Counted from the stretch's first letter, positions 38,555-47,758 are shown. The stretch is 64,000 bases of DNA from Pseudomonas cavernae (GCF_003595175.1 NZ_CP032419.1:186001-250000), one strand, 5' to 3'. Notes: a model not told the origin generated them from the letters alone. Numbers and translations are program-made.

Positions 38555-39595
38555 ATGTCCAGTTCCTTCGATCCGCTCCCGGGTGACTCGCCGCTCACCC
38601 ACTCGGCGACCCTGCGCCGTCTGTTGTACGAGGCGCTGGCCGAACTGCGCCTCGACCCCACCGAGATCTACCGGCGCATCTATCAGCACCGCCGCATCGC
38701 CGTGTCGCCCATCGACGAGCGCCTCGAGCACGACAGCGCGCCACTGTTCTGGCAGGCCCTGCCGGAGATCAGCGGCGATGCCGACATCGGTCTGCACCTG
38801 GGCGAGGCGATGAAGCCGCGTCTGCTCGACGTGGTCGGCTACCTGTTGCTGGCCAGCCGCGACTTGCGCCAGGCGGTCGACAGCTTCGTGCGCTTCCAGC
38901 ACATCGTCTCCGGCGGCCTGGTCGCCCAGTTGCAGGTCACCGGTGACGAAGCGTGCCTGGTGATCGATCTCAACTACCTCGGCGTCGCCTCGTTGCGCCA
39001 GCAGATGGAATGCGTGGCGCTGCTGACCCTCAAGCTGCTGGCCTTCGTCAGCGACGACGAATTCCGCCTCACGGGCCTGCACTTTCGCCATGCCCAGCCG
39101 CGCCAGTTGCGCGAGCACCGCCGTCTGTTCGGTCTGCAGCCGGAGTTCGGCCAGCCCCACGACGCTCTGCTGTTCCCCGCGGCGCTGTTGCAGCGGCCGT
39201 CGCGCACCGCCAATCCGGGCCTGCACGCGCTGCTCAGCGAACACGCGCAGCGCCAGCTCGACGGCTTGGTGGAGAACCAGTTGCTCAATCGCCTGCGCTA
39301 TCTGCTCGGCGTGCGCCTGGGTGGCGGCGATTGCACCTTGGCCGCCTGTGCCCGCGAGCTCGGCCTGTCGGTGGGCATGCTGCAGCGCGCCCTGGCGGCG
39401 CAGGGTTACAGCCTGCGTCAGGTGCGCGAGGCGGTGCGCCGCGATCGGGCGACCGAGTTGCTGCGCGGCGGCGGCTCGATTCGCGAGGTGGCGCGCGCCT
39501 GCGGCTTCGCCGAGCTGTCGCCGTTCTACCGGGCGTTCCGGCGCTGGCACGGCGAGACGCCGGAGCAGCATCGCCTGCGCGTGCGCGAGGCGTAA
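38555..39595 (+). CDS. AraC-family regulator (arabinose-binding-like domain)
   Basis: A 346-residue transcription factor with an N-terminal ligand domain of the OruR/ArgR/PF12625 type (about 20-205, with PLFWQALPEISGDADIGLHLG) and a C-terminal double helix-turn-helix (about 250-340, ending GFAELSPFYRAFRRWHGETP). It is divergent from the hacB-like gene over 116 bp, so it is a candidate regulator of it. CTCGGAG lies 6 nt before ATG 38555. Effector unknown. Confidence 0.9.
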   Translation: MSSSFDPLPGDSPLTHSATLRRLLYEALAELRLDPTEIYRRIYQHRRIAVSPIDERLEHDSAPLFWQALPEISGDADIGLHLGEAMKPRLLDVVGYLLLASRDLRQAVDSFVRFQHIVSGGLVAQLQVTGDEACLVIDLNYLGVASLRQQMECVALLTLKLLAFVSDDEFRLTGLHFRHAQPRQLREHRRLFGLQPEFGQPHDALLFPAALLQRPSRTANPGLHALLSEHAQRQLDGLVENQLLNRLRYLLGVRLGGGDCTLAACARELGLSVGMLQRALAAQGYSLRQVREAVRRDRATELLRGGGSIREVARACGFAELSPFYRAFRRWHGETPEQHRLRVREA

Positions 39596-39630
39596 CAGGG
39601 CCGCGCCCGGGGCGGGCGCGGCGTGGCGGC

Positions 39631-40131
39631 TTATTCGACCAGCGGGACTTCGCGGGTGTTGGCCAGCAGGCTGATGGCGTCGAGCTGATCCTCGATCTGC
39701 AGCCAGCGCAGCGAGCGCTTCGACGAGACTTCCTTGGCCACGCGCTGGGCGTACTTCTCCTTCAGCTCCTGACGGTCTTCCTGCAGGTCGAGCAGCTGCT
39801 CCTGCAGCTTGGCCGCGGTGGCATCGTCGATGGAGTTGGCGTTGTAGGCCTTGGCGTAATCGAGCAACAGGGCGATGGCGCCCTTGCTCAGCTTGTCGGC
39901 CTCGGTGCGGTAGCTGTTGTACACCGGCCAGAAGGCTTCGCCTTCCTTGGCATCCAGGACCATGGCGGCCTCGACGATCTGCTTGCGCTTGTAGTCGATG
40001 TCGGCGATCTGGTTCTGGATCGAGGATTTGTACTCTTTCATGATCTGCTGGGTGGACGCGGCATCGCCGGCGACGGCGAACAACGGCAGGGCGGTGCTGA
40101 CGAGCAGGGCGAGGGCGGAAGCTTTGAACAT
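39631..40131 (-). CDS. Small periplasmic helical protein, function unknown
   Basis: A 166-residue protein with a signal peptide ending FAVAGDA (about residue 22). The mature part is highly charged and predicted mostly helical (for example LQEQLLDLQEDRQELKEKYA), possibly coiled coil. No cysteines and no enzyme motif. It is conserved at this place in Pseudomonas from memory, but I do not recognise a functional name. Confidence 0.8.
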   Translation of the reverse strand: MFKASALALLVSTALPLFAVAGDAASTQQIMKEYKSSIQNQIADIDYKRKQIVEAAMVLDAKEGEAFWPVYNSYRTEADKLSKGAIALLLDYAKAYNANSIDDATAAKLQEQLLDLQEDRQELKEKYAQRVAKEVSSKRSLRWLQIEDQLDAISLLANTREVPLVE

Positions 40132-40211
40132 GGCAACTCCTTGAGGCTAACGAGATCCGTCTTGGATCAAGCGAGGAGTCTAGACCGCTTTGTTCAGGCT
40201 GCCAGGCAACC

Positions 40212-40787
40212 TTAGTCGGGGGGCGCCCAGTTGCAAAAGCAGCCGACCGCCAGGGTATTGCTGGCGTTGACCGCGCGGCCGGCGGCGAGCGCTTCGAGAG
40301 TCGGCTCGATGAAACTGTTGCTCGAGGTGCAGGTGGCGCCCTCGCTGTAGGGGCCGAAATAGGCCAGGCGGCCCTGCTGGTCCCAGATGCCCACCGCCGG
40401 GCTGGCCGGCAACTGTGCACTGCCGGGCAGCGCCGGCAGCGCCTCGATGGCGCTTAGGGTCGGCGGCAACTGGCCGCGGCTGCCGGCTTTCTGCACCGCG
40501 TAGAACCTCACCCCCTGCGGCACGAAACGCGCCAGCAACTCGGCTAGGTGCTGCTGGTTGCCGACGTTGCAGGGGCAGGCCGGGTCCCAGAAATGCACCA
40601 CGCGAATCGGCCCGGGTCCGGCCAGTTCGGCCGGCAGGCGCAGCTGGGCGCCGCTGAACAGCGCGGTCTGGGTGCCGAACGGTCGCACATAGCGGCCCTC
40701 GAACCACCAGAAGGCGACGAGCATGGCGAGCAGCCAGACCACGGCGAGCAGGCCGGCGAACAGGGTTTTGCGGCGGGGCAGGGGCAT
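40212..40787 (-). CDS. Membrane-anchored thioredoxin-fold protein (DUF6436-like)
   Basis: A protein of about 191 residues anchored by one N-terminal membrane segment (about 8-28), with a periplasmic thioredoxin-like domain. FWDPACPCNVGN holds a CPC pair at the position of the redox CXXC, and two more Cys lie in VGCFCNW near the C-terminus. It may be a thiol redox or metal-handling protein. ATG 40787 is chosen because the anchor follows with a short basic lead; an upstream ATG at 40814 is also open. Confidence 0.78.
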   Translation of the reverse strand: MPLPRRKTLFAGLLAVVWLLAMLVAFWWFEGRYVRPFGTQTALFSGAQLRLPAELAGPGPIRVVHFWDPACPCNVGNQQHLAELLARFVPQGVRFYAVQKAGSRGQLPPTLSAIEALPALPGSAQLPASPAVGIWDQQGRLAYFGPYSEGATCTSSNSFIEPTLEALAAGRAVNASNTLAVGCFCNWAPPD

Positions 40788-40897
40788 GTTGGGTCGGTCG
40801 AATGAAGGGCGCATAGCTTGCCATGCCGCGTGCGCCAGCTGAATATCGGCAGCCGCCCGCCAGTCAGTGCCCCGATAGAGCTTCTATGGAAGATCCC

Positions 40898-41824
40898 ATG
40901 CCTGAGCGTTTCCAGCCCGAATTGCTGCGTTCCCATCTGCACACCCTGGTGGAGCCCGCACTCGAGCCACCGCAGTTGGTCGCCTACCGGGCCTTCTACG
41001 GTCTGGAGTTCGCCGGCGCGCACGGCCGCATGGGGCTGTTCCCGGCGGCTGGCTACCAGATCGTCGCCCAGGCCTGGTGGCCCGCGCAGCCGCGCGGCAC
41101 GCTGCTGCTGCAGCACGGCTACTACGACCATGTCGGTCTGTACCGCCATCTGATCGGTTGGGCGCTGGAGCGGGGCTTCGCCGTGCTCGCCTGCGATCTG
41201 CCCGGCCACGGCCTGTCCAGCGGTGCGCGCGCCAGCATCGACGATTTCGCCGAGTACCAAACGGTGCTCGCCGGGCTGTTCGAGCAGTCGGCGGCGCTGG
41301 GCCTGCCGACGCCCTGGCACCTGTGCGGGCAGAGCACCGGCGGGGCGATCCTGATCGACTACCTGCTGCGCGGCGAGGTGCGCGAGGAAGTGGCCGAGAC
41401 GCTGTTGCTGGCGCCGCTGGTACGGCCGCGCGCCTGGTGCTGGTCGAAGTTCAGCTATCGGCTGCTCAAGCCCTTCGTCGCCAGCATCCCGCGGCGCTTC
41501 AGCGCCAACTCCAACGATGCGGAATTTCTCGAGTTCATTCAGCGTGACCCGTTGCAGCCGCTGACCCTGCCGACCGCCTGGGTCGGCGCGCTGGCGCACT
41601 GGGTGCCCTATATCGAGGCGGCGCCGCCCAGCGGCCGGCGGCCGCTGATCGTCCAGGGCGAGGCCGACGAGACGGTGGACTGGCGGCACAATCTCGACGT
41701 GCTGGAGGACAAGTTCGCCGGCCCCGAGCTGCTGCTGCTGCCCGAGGCGCGCCATCATCTGGTCAATGAAAGCGCGCCGTTGCGCCGGTGCTACCTGGAC
41801 TTCCTGCGCGAACGCCTGGCGTAG
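40898..41824 (+). CDS. Alpha/beta hydrolase (lysophospholipase-like)
   Basis: A 308-residue serine hydrolase with nucleophile elbow GQSTGG, the acid in GEADETVDW and the catalytic His in EARHHLVNE; the oxyanion region is LQHGYYDHVGLY. The Hydrolase_4 family includes monoacylglycerol lipases and lysophospholipases. Two in-frame ATGs, 40886 and 40898, are possible; 40898 is preferred because GGAAGA lies 5-9 nt upstream. The substrate is not inferable. Confidence 0.85.
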   Translation: MPERFQPELLRSHLHTLVEPALEPPQLVAYRAFYGLEFAGAHGRMGLFPAAGYQIVAQAWWPAQPRGTLLLQHGYYDHVGLYRHLIGWALERGFAVLACDLPGHGLSSGARASIDDFAEYQTVLAGLFEQSAALGLPTPWHLCGQSTGGAILIDYLLRGEVREEVAETLLLAPLVRPRAWCWSKFSYRLLKPFVASIPRRFSANSNDAEFLEFIQRDPLQPLTLPTAWVGALAHWVPYIEAAPPSGRRPLIVQGEADETVDWRHNLDVLEDKFAGPELLLLPEARHHLVNESAPLRRCYLDFLRERLA

Positions 41825-41905
41825 GGTGGGTTGAGCTCCGCGATCCCCATGGTTGCCGGCCGCTACGCCACTTGCTGAGTATCGCTGCGCTCAACGCCAG
41901 CCTAC
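41821..41905. repeat. Long palindrome, family A copy 4 (degenerate)
   Basis: An 85-bp copy opening GTAGGGTGGGTTGAGC and closing GCTCAACGCCAGCCTAC; the arms match less well than in the other copies. The hydrolase stop codon lies inside its left arm. Confidence 0.75.
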
Positions 41906-41919
41906 GGACGCGTCGACCG

Positions 41920-42687
41920 TCAGATGCTCGGCTGCGCCGGCGCCAGATTGGCGCTGCTCTGGCCCACCGCCAGGCCGGCGCGTATGGCCGCCAGGGCGGC
42001 CTGATAGTAGGCCTTGCCTTCGGCGGATTCGGCGAAGGTGGCGAACTCTTCCAGTTCCGGATCGGACAGCTCGCGATAGACGTGCAGCAGGGTATTGTCC
42101 AGGTCGGCGCCGATCTGCTCCATCAGCCGCTGGCGCTGGCTCTCCAGCAGGCCCTGGGCCTGAGCGCCGCCGAGCAGGCCGGGCATCATCTGGCTGAGGC
42201 TGTCGGCGGCGACGCCGGCCAGCGCCAGGCTGACCTCGGCGCCGGCTTCCTTGGCCGGCAGGGCCCGGGACAGGTGATTGATCAGCAGGCGCCGGGTGGC
42301 GTCGGCTTGGATCTTCGGCAGGCCATTGGCGTTCTGCAGCAGCTGTTCTTTGCTGGTGGCCTTGACCTCGGCGGCGACTATCTTGCGTCCCAGCGGCGAC
42401 TGGAAGAACTGCAGGGCCGGGCGCGGGTCGCCGAGCTGCTGGCGCAGCATGGCCTGGGCGCGTTGGTCCATGGCCTGGGCGGCGAAGCGCTGGTTGCTGT
42501 TGTCGACCAGGGCCTGGTATACCGCCGGCGGCAGCGTGCTGCGGTAGCGCTGCTGGGCGGCCTGCAGGGCGGCGCTGAAGTGCGCGCGCTGCTGCGGCCA
42601 GCCGGCCACCTGATAGAGCTGGGAATGATCGTCGGCCAGGCTGGGCAGACTGAGCAGCAACAACACACAAGCGAGAAGGGCACGCAT
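41920..42687 (-). CDS. DUF2059 periplasmic protein
   Basis: A 255-residue protein with a signal peptide ending LPSLAD (about residue 18). It has the DUF2059-type segment, here seen as DPELEEFATFAESAEGKAYY, near the C-terminus. No function is established for the domain. Single-gene unit between two convergent or divergent neighbours. Confidence 0.78.
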   Translation of the reverse strand: MRALLACVLLLLSLPSLADDHSQLYQVAGWPQQRAHFSAALQAAQQRYRSTLPPAVYQALVDNSNQRFAAQAMDQRAQAMLRQQLGDPRPALQFFQSPLGRKIVAAEVKATSKEQLLQNANGLPKIQADATRRLLINHLSRALPAKEAGAEVSLALAGVAADSLSQMMPGLLGGAQAQGLLESQRQRLMEQIGADLDNTLLHVYRELSDPELEEFATFAESAEGKAYYQAALAAIRAGLAVGQSSANLAPAQPSI

Positions 42688-42775
42688 TAGGGACTCCTGT
42701 CGGGCAGGGGGCTATTTTCAGCGGCAGCACTGCGGCTTGTCGAGGCGCATGCGTGGCGCTGATAGAATCGGCGGC

Positions 42776-43405
42776 ATGCCTATGAACGCCAACCACCCGC
42801 TATTTCTACGGATCGCCGACGACCTGGCCACGTACGGCTGGTCGCACCAGAGCATCTTCTTGCCTGAGGATCTGACCCGCGAACTGGCCTCGGAGTGCCA
42901 TAGCCGCGCGCAACAGGGCGCCCTCAGTCCCGCCGGCATCGGCCGCGGCGCCGGTCAGCAGGTGCGCGAAGGCGTGCGCGGCGACCGCATCCAGTGGCTG
43001 GAGGCCGGCCAGTCGGCGGCCTGCGACCGCTACCTGGAACTGATGAACGGCCTGCGCCAGGCGCTCAATCAAGGCCTGTATCTGGGCCTGGCGGATTACG
43101 AAAGCCACTTCGCCTGCTATGCGCCGGGGGCGTTCTATCAACGCCATGTCGACCGCTTCCGCGACGACGACCGCCGCGTGGTGTCGGTGGTGCTCTACCT
43201 CAACCACGGCTGGCTGCCGCAGCAAGGCGGCGCTTTGCGCCTGTACCTGCCAGCGGCGGCGGGTGAGCGCAGCCACGAGATCGCCCCGCTGGGCGGCAGC
43301 CTGGTGGTGTTCCGCTCCGAACTGCCCCATGAAGTGCTGCCGGCCAGCCGCGAGCGCCTGTCGCTGGCCGGCTGGTTCCGCCGCCGCGGTGAGGGGCCGC
43401 TGTAG
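42776..43405 (+). CDS. 2-oxoglutarate/Fe(II)-dependent oxygenase (prolyl-4-hydroxylase type)
   Basis: A 209-residue dioxygenase with the Fe ligands His124 and Asp126 (YQRHVDRF) and His185 (SELPHEVLP), and Arg193 as the 2-oxoglutarate ligand. Proteins of this type hydroxylate protein side chains, in Pseudomonas for example elongation factor Tu prolyl hydroxylation. Two near starts, 42776 and 42782, are equally possible. It diverges from the DUF2059 gene. Confidence 0.87.
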   Translation: MPMNANHPLFLRIADDLATYGWSHQSIFLPEDLTRELASECHSRAQQGALSPAGIGRGAGQQVREGVRGDRIQWLEAGQSAACDRYLELMNGLRQALNQGLYLGLADYESHFACYAPGAFYQRHVDRFRDDDRRVVSVVLYLNHGWLPQQGGALRLYLPAAAGERSHEIAPLGGSLVVFRSELPHEVLPASRERLSLAGWFRRRGEGPL

Positions 43406-43412
43406 CCTGGGG

Positions 43413-43976
43413 TCAGTGGCCCCAGACTCTGATGGTGCCGCGCAGGTCGGTGATGTCGCGGATCGCTAATGTCCCCAGGCGGCTGTCGCCGACGTACAGG
43501 TCGCCTTCCACGCGCGCGCGGATGCGCAGCGGCGGCAGGCCGCTTTGCAGCATCTGCTCGTTGATGGTGGTCAGATCCGGCAGGGTTAGCTGCAGCCGCT
43601 GCTGGCCGTTGGCGGCGGTGACCACATCGACCTGCAGGGTCGGCACGTTGATGCCCAGGATTGGCACGCTCGCCCCGAGCTGCGCCGGGCCGAAGGCGAA
43701 GCTGCCGCCGGCGCCGTTGGGGCAGTCGCCGGGATTGACGCAGCCGTTGTCGATCTTGATGTTGCGCAGCGACAGGCTGCCGCCGTCGTCGTTCCAGCGG
43801 ATCTGGCTGATCTGCGCCTGCAGGTCGATGCGCAGGTTGATCCCGGCTTGGCCGGCGATGGCGCTGAGGCTCTGGTTGTCGAGGTCGAGCAGCGCCGCCT
43901 GGCTAGGGCCGGCCAGCAGCGCGGTGAGACAGGCGACTGCGGGCAGCAGCGGGCGGAGCTGAAGTATGCTGGGCAT
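43413..43976 (-). CDS. Secreted DUF6160-like protein
   Basis: A 187-residue exported protein. The signal peptide (1-27) is followed by ALLDLDNQSLSAIAGQAGIN, the start typical of a family seen near Acinetobacter fil and similar surface loci. The rest is predicted beta-rich with two Cys (GCVNPGDCPNG) that may form a disulfide. No partner genes of a surface system are beside it. Function unknown. Confidence 0.72.
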   Translation of the reverse strand: MPSILQLRPLLPAVACLTALLAGPSQAALLDLDNQSLSAIAGQAGINLRIDLQAQISQIRWNDDGGSLSLRNIKIDNGCVNPGDCPNGAGGSFAFGPAQLGASVPILGINVPTLQVDVVTAANGQQRLQLTLPDLTTINEQMLQSGLPPLRIRARVEGDLYVGDSRLGTLAIRDITDLRGTIRVWGH

Positions 43977-44228
43977 GGCGGCGTTTCCTTCGCGGGTTCG
44001 CGGGAGTGCGCCGCAGTCTGGTCCTCTGCGCCGGGGCTGGCCATGGCTGGGGAACGCTTCCCGCCGAAGGATAGGTCGGGTGCGACCTGCGCCGGGCGGG
44101 ACGGGCCGCTGCGGGCGGCAATCCGCGCCGCCAGCCTTACCTTAGTTCGGCCGTGGCGTTGGGCCGCAGGGCGGGATTGTTACGGCGAGTGACCGGATGG
44201 GCGCGGCGCCAGATGAAGAGGAACAGCG
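43977..44228. other. Intergenic region without clear features
   Basis: This 252-bp divergent gap presumably holds promoters for the DUF6160-like gene and the DUF523 gene. No strong palindrome or repeat was found. Confidence 0.4.
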
Positions 44229-44726
44229 ATGCACAAAATCCTGGTCAGCCGCTGCCTGCTCGGCCAGCGGGTGCGCTATGACGGCGGCGCCCACGGGCCC
44301 TTCGACCTGCTCGCGCAGTGGCAGGCGGAGGGCCGGCTGGTGCCGATCTGCCCGGAAGTGGCCGGCGGCCTGCCGACTCCGCGGCCGCCGGCGGAGATTC
44401 CCGGTGGTCAGGGCGGCGCGGTGCTCGACGGCCGCCAGCGGGTGCTGACGGCGGACGGCACGGATGTCAGCGCCGCCTTTGTCGACGGCGCCGAGCAGGC
44501 GCTGGCGCTGGTGCGGGCCCATGGCATCCGCCTGGCGGTGCTCAAGGCGCGCAGCCCGTCATGCGGCAACCGGGAGAATTACGACGGCAGCTTCAGCGGC
44601 CGCAAGGTCGCCGGCGAAGGCGTCACCGCCGCCCTGTTGCGCCGCGCCGGGGTGCAGGTGTTCAGCGAGGAGGAGTTGCCGGCGGCCGCCGAGGCGCTGG
44701 CGGCGCTGGAGGCGCAGGGCGGCTAG
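44229..44726 (+). CDS. DUF523 protein, thiouracil desulfidase (TudS)-like
   Basis: A 165-residue protein with the three Cys that mark DUF523: Cys9 in SRCLLG, Cys41 in PICPEVAGG and Cys112 in SPSCGN. DUF523 members characterised as TudS use a special [4Fe-5S] cluster on these cysteines to remove sulfur from 2-thiouracil, so tRNA-thionucleobase salvage or detoxification is a plausible role. The gene stands alone. Confidence 0.85.
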   Translation: MHKILVSRCLLGQRVRYDGGAHGPFDLLAQWQAEGRLVPICPEVAGGLPTPRPPAEIPGGQGGAVLDGRQRVLTADGTDVSAAFVDGAEQALALVRAHGIRLAVLKARSPSCGNRENYDGSFSGRKVAGEGVTAALLRRAGVQVFSEEELPAAAEALAALEAQGG

Positions 44727-44744
44727 CGGGTTTTTTCCGGCCAT

Positions 44745-44773
44745 GAAAAAGGGAGGCCGAGGCCTCCCTATTT
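44745..44773. terminator. Bidirectional terminator between DUF523 gene and serA
   Basis: GGGAGGCC and GGCCTCCC form an 8-bp stem with A-rich left and T-rich right flanks, suited to both strands. Confidence 0.75.
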
Positions 44774-44930
44774 CATATCCACCAGCCTTAAAACGGTTCT
44801 CAAAGCGTCGCGAGCGCCTGTCAGCTTGGGGCGGCCGGAGCACAGGAACCGCAATGTACTTCAGTACATGAGGATTCCGAGCACCGCCCGCACCGAGATC
44901 ACGGGCGCGCAGCAGCTTTGTGGACTGTTT
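44774..44930. repeat. Palindrome-containing non-coding element next to serA
   Basis: The 34-bp imperfect inverted repeat at 44845-44878 (GGAACCGCAATGTAC and GTACATGAGGATTCC around TTCA) lies in about 150 bp of non-coding DNA with further GC-rich repeats. It looks like a dispersed intergenic element, but only one copy is in this window. Confidence 0.45.
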
Positions 44931-44931
44931 T

Positions 44932-46164
44932 TTAGAACAGCACGCGGCTGCGGATGGTGCCGGTGACGTGCTGGATCTTCTCCAGGGCCAGGTCGGAGTA
45001 CTCGGCGTCGACGTCGATCACCACGTAGCCGACCTTGTCGTTGGTCTGCAGGTACTGGCCGGAGATGTTGATGCCGTTCTCGGCGAACACCTTGTTGATT
45101 TCGCTCATCACACCCGGGATGTTCTCGTGGATGTGCAGCAGGCGGTGCTTGCCCGGGTGAGCCGGCAGAGCCACTTCGGGGAAGTTCACGGACGATACCG
45201 AGGTGCCGTTGTCGCTGTACTTGACCAACTTCTCGGCCACTTCCAGGCCGATGTTGGCCTGCGCCTCGGCAGTCGAGCCACCGATGTGCGGGGTGAGGAT
45301 CACCCGGTCCAGGCCCCGCAGCGGGCTCTCGAACTCTTCGTCATTGGACTTCGGCTCGACCGGGAACACGTCGATGGCTGCGCCGATCAGATGCTCGTCC
45401 TTGATCGCGGCGGCCAGGTGATCCAGCTCGACCACGGTGCCGCGCGCGGCGTTGATCAGGATGCCGCCCTTCTTCATCGCGCGGATTTCCTGCTCGCCGA
45501 TCATCCACTGGGTCGACGGCAGTTCCGGCACGTGCAGGGACACGATGTCGGCCATGCCCAGCAGCTCGTGCAGGTTGCCGACCTGGGTGGCGTTACCGAG
45601 CGGCAGCTTGGTCACCGTGTCGTAGAAGTACACCTGCATGCCCAGGGCTTCGGCGAGCACCGACAGCTGGGTGCCGATCGAGCCGTAGCCGACGATGCCG
45701 AGCTTCTTGCCGCGGATCTCGAAGGAGTTGGCCGCCGACTTGATCCAGCCGCCGCGGTGGCAGGAGGCGTTCTTCTCGGGGATGCCGCGCAGCAGCAGGA
45801 TGGCCTGGGCCAGCACCAGCTCGGCGACCGAGCGGGTGTTCGAATAGGGCGCGTTGAACACCGCGATGCCGCGCTCGCGGGCCGCGTTGAGGTCGACCTG
45901 GTTGGTGCCGATGCAGAAGCAGCCGACCGCGACCAGCCTCTTGGCGCAGTCGAAGACCTCGGCGGTCAGCTGGGTGCGCGAGCGGATGCCGATGAAATGG
46001 GCGTCGGCGATCTTTTCCTTCAGCTCGTCGTCGGACAGCGCGCCTTTCAGGTACTCGATGTTGCTGTAGCCGGCGGCTTTCAGGGTATCCACCGCGTTCT
46101 GGTGCACACCTTCGAGGAGAAGGAACTTGATCTTGCTCTTGTCGAGAGAGGTCTTGCTGCTCAT
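44932..46164 (-). CDS. serA: D-3-phosphoglycerate dehydrogenase
   Basis: First step of serine biosynthesis: oxidises 3-phosphoglycerate to 3-phosphohydroxypyruvate, and can reduce 2-oxoglutarate to D-2-hydroxyglutarate. It is 410 residues: substrate domain, NAD Rossmann motif LGIVGYGSIGTQ (about 155), catalytic His in LTPHIGGSTAEAQ, and a C-terminal ACT domain (about 335-410, VGYVVIDVDAEY) for serine feedback. It is divergent from the D-2-hydroxyglutarate dehydrogenase gene. Confidence 0.96.
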   Translation of the reverse strand: MSSKTSLDKSKIKFLLLEGVHQNAVDTLKAAGYSNIEYLKGALSDDELKEKIADAHFIGIRSRTQLTAEVFDCAKRLVAVGCFCIGTNQVDLNAARERGIAVFNAPYSNTRSVAELVLAQAILLLRGIPEKNASCHRGGWIKSAANSFEIRGKKLGIVGYGSIGTQLSVLAEALGMQVYFYDTVTKLPLGNATQVGNLHELLGMADIVSLHVPELPSTQWMIGEQEIRAMKKGGILINAARGTVVELDHLAAAIKDEHLIGAAIDVFPVEPKSNDEEFESPLRGLDRVILTPHIGGSTAEAQANIGLEVAEKLVKYSDNGTSVSSVNFPEVALPAHPGKHRLLHIHENIPGVMSEINKVFAENGINISGQYLQTNDKVGYVVIDVDAEYSDLALEKIQHVTGTIRSRVLF

Positions 46165-46248
46165 CTGCGTACCTGTGATTCGCGGTAAAAATGTCAGGGC
46201 GTGCGGCGCATGGGCCGGTCCCGAAAGTCGGCTCAGGGCACAGTCAAC

Positions 46249-46276
46249 GGGGGGGCTATGCTAGCATACGGCCCCC
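46249..46276. promoter_or_regulatory. Palindrome in the serA / D-2-hydroxyglutarate dehydrogenase divergent region
   Basis: TATGCTAGCATA (46257-46268) is a perfect 12-bp palindrome flanked by GGGGGGGC and CGGCCCCC. It lies 85 bp upstream of serA and 77 bp upstream of the dehydrogenase. It is a candidate operator shared by the two genes; the binding protein is unknown. Confidence 0.5.
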
Positions 46277-46344
46277 GCGAAAGACCCACCCCTGGCCGAT
46301 GAAGCGTGCTCAGGGTGACCATGAATCGTTTGAGAGTTCCGCTG

Positions 46345-47739
46345 ATGACCCACTCCGCCCTGATCGAAGAGCTGAAGACCCTGGTTGAGCCCGGCAAGGT
46401 CCTCACCGATGCCGACTCCCTGAATGCCTACGGCAAGGACTGGACCAAGCATTTCGCCCCGGCGCCGCTGGCCATCGCGTTTCCCAAGAGCATCGAGCAG
46501 GTGCAGGCGATCGTGCGCTGGGCCAACGAACGCAAGGTCGCCCTGGTGCCATCGGGCGGCCGTACCGGGCTGTCCGCCGCCGCGGTCGCGGCCAATGGCG
46601 AGGTGGTGGTGGCCTTCGACTACATGAACCAGATTCTCGCCTTCAACGAGTTCGACCGCACCGTGGTGTGCCAGCCGGGGGTGGTCACCGAGCAGCTGCA
46701 GACCTTCGCCGAAGAGCAGGGCCTGTACTACCCGGTCGACTTCGCCTCCGCCGGTTCCAGTCAGCTGGGCGGCAACATCGGCACCAATGCCGGCGGGATC
46801 AAGGTGATTCGCTACGGCATGACCCGCAACTGGGTGGCCGGGCTGAAGGTCGTCACCGGCAAGGGCGACCTGCTCGAGCTGAACAAGGACCTGATCAAGA
46901 ACGCCACCGGCTACGACCTGCGCCAGCTGTTCATCGGCGCCGAAGGCACCCTCGGCTTCGTCGTCGAGGCGACCATGCGCCTCGATCGCGCGCCGCAGAA
47001 CCTCACGGCGATGGTCCTCGGCACCCCCGACTTCGACTCGATCATGCCGGTGCTGCACGCCTTCCAGAACAAGCTGGACTTGACCGCCTTCGAATTCTTC
47101 TCCGACAAGGCCCTGGCCAAGATCCTCGCCCGCGGCGACGTACCGGCGCCGTTCGACAGCGAGTGCCCGTTCTACGCCCTGCTGGAATTCGAGGCGAGCA
47201 CCGAAGAGGTGGCCAACGCCGCGCTGGCGACCTTCGAGCATTGCGTCGAGCAGGGTTGGGTGGTCGACGGGGTGATGAGCCAGAGCGAGCAGCAGCTGGC
47301 CAACCTGTGGAAGCTGCGCGAGTACATCTCGGAAACCATCGCCCACTGGACCCCGTACAAGAACGACATCTCGGTCACCGTCGGCAAGGTGCCGGCGTTC
47401 CTGCACGACATCGACGCGATCGTCGAGCAGAACTATCCGGACTTCGAGGTCATCTGGTTCGGCCACATCGGCGACGGCAACCTGCACCTGAACATCCTCA
47501 AACCGGACGCGCTGAGCAAGGACGAGTTCTTCGCCAAGTGCGCGACGGTCAACCAGTGGGTGTTCGAGACCGTGCAGAAGTACAACGGTTCGATCTCCGC
47601 CGAGCACGGGGTCGGCATGACCAAGCGCGACTACCTGAGCTACAGCCGTTCGGAGGCGGAAATCGCCTACATGAAGGCGATCAAGGCGGCGTTCGACCCC
47701 AACGGGATCATGAACCCCGGCAAGATCTTCCCGGTCTGA
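46345..47739 (+). CDS. FAD-dependent D-2-hydroxyglutarate dehydrogenase
   Basis: Oxidises D-2-hydroxyglutarate to 2-oxoglutarate and passes electrons to an acceptor such as ETF, removing the by-product of SerA. It is 464 residues of the FAD_binding_4/C family: the FAD site VPSGGRTGLSAAAV (about 65-80), GSSQLGGNIGTNAGG, and C-terminal HIGDGNLHLN and EHGVGMTKRDYL. Length equals the characterised P. stutzeri enzyme coupled to SerA. ATG 46345 is selected for the family N-terminus MTHSALIEEL. Confidence 0.93.
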   Translation: MTHSALIEELKTLVEPGKVLTDADSLNAYGKDWTKHFAPAPLAIAFPKSIEQVQAIVRWANERKVALVPSGGRTGLSAAAVAANGEVVVAFDYMNQILAFNEFDRTVVCQPGVVTEQLQTFAEEQGLYYPVDFASAGSSQLGGNIGTNAGGIKVIRYGMTRNWVAGLKVVTGKGDLLELNKDLIKNATGYDLRQLFIGAEGTLGFVVEATMRLDRAPQNLTAMVLGTPDFDSIMPVLHAFQNKLDLTAFEFFSDKALAKILARGDVPAPFDSECPFYALLEFEASTEEVANAALATFEHCVEQGWVVDGVMSQSEQQLANLWKLREYISETIAHWTPYKNDISVTVGKVPAFLHDIDAIVEQNYPDFEVIWFGHIGDGNLHLNILKPDALSKDEFFAKCATVNQWVFETVQKYNGSISAEHGVGMTKRDYLSYSRSEAEIAYMKAIKAAFDPNGIMNPGKIFPV

Positions 47740-47758
47740 TCGCGGCCTGGTGCTTGCG

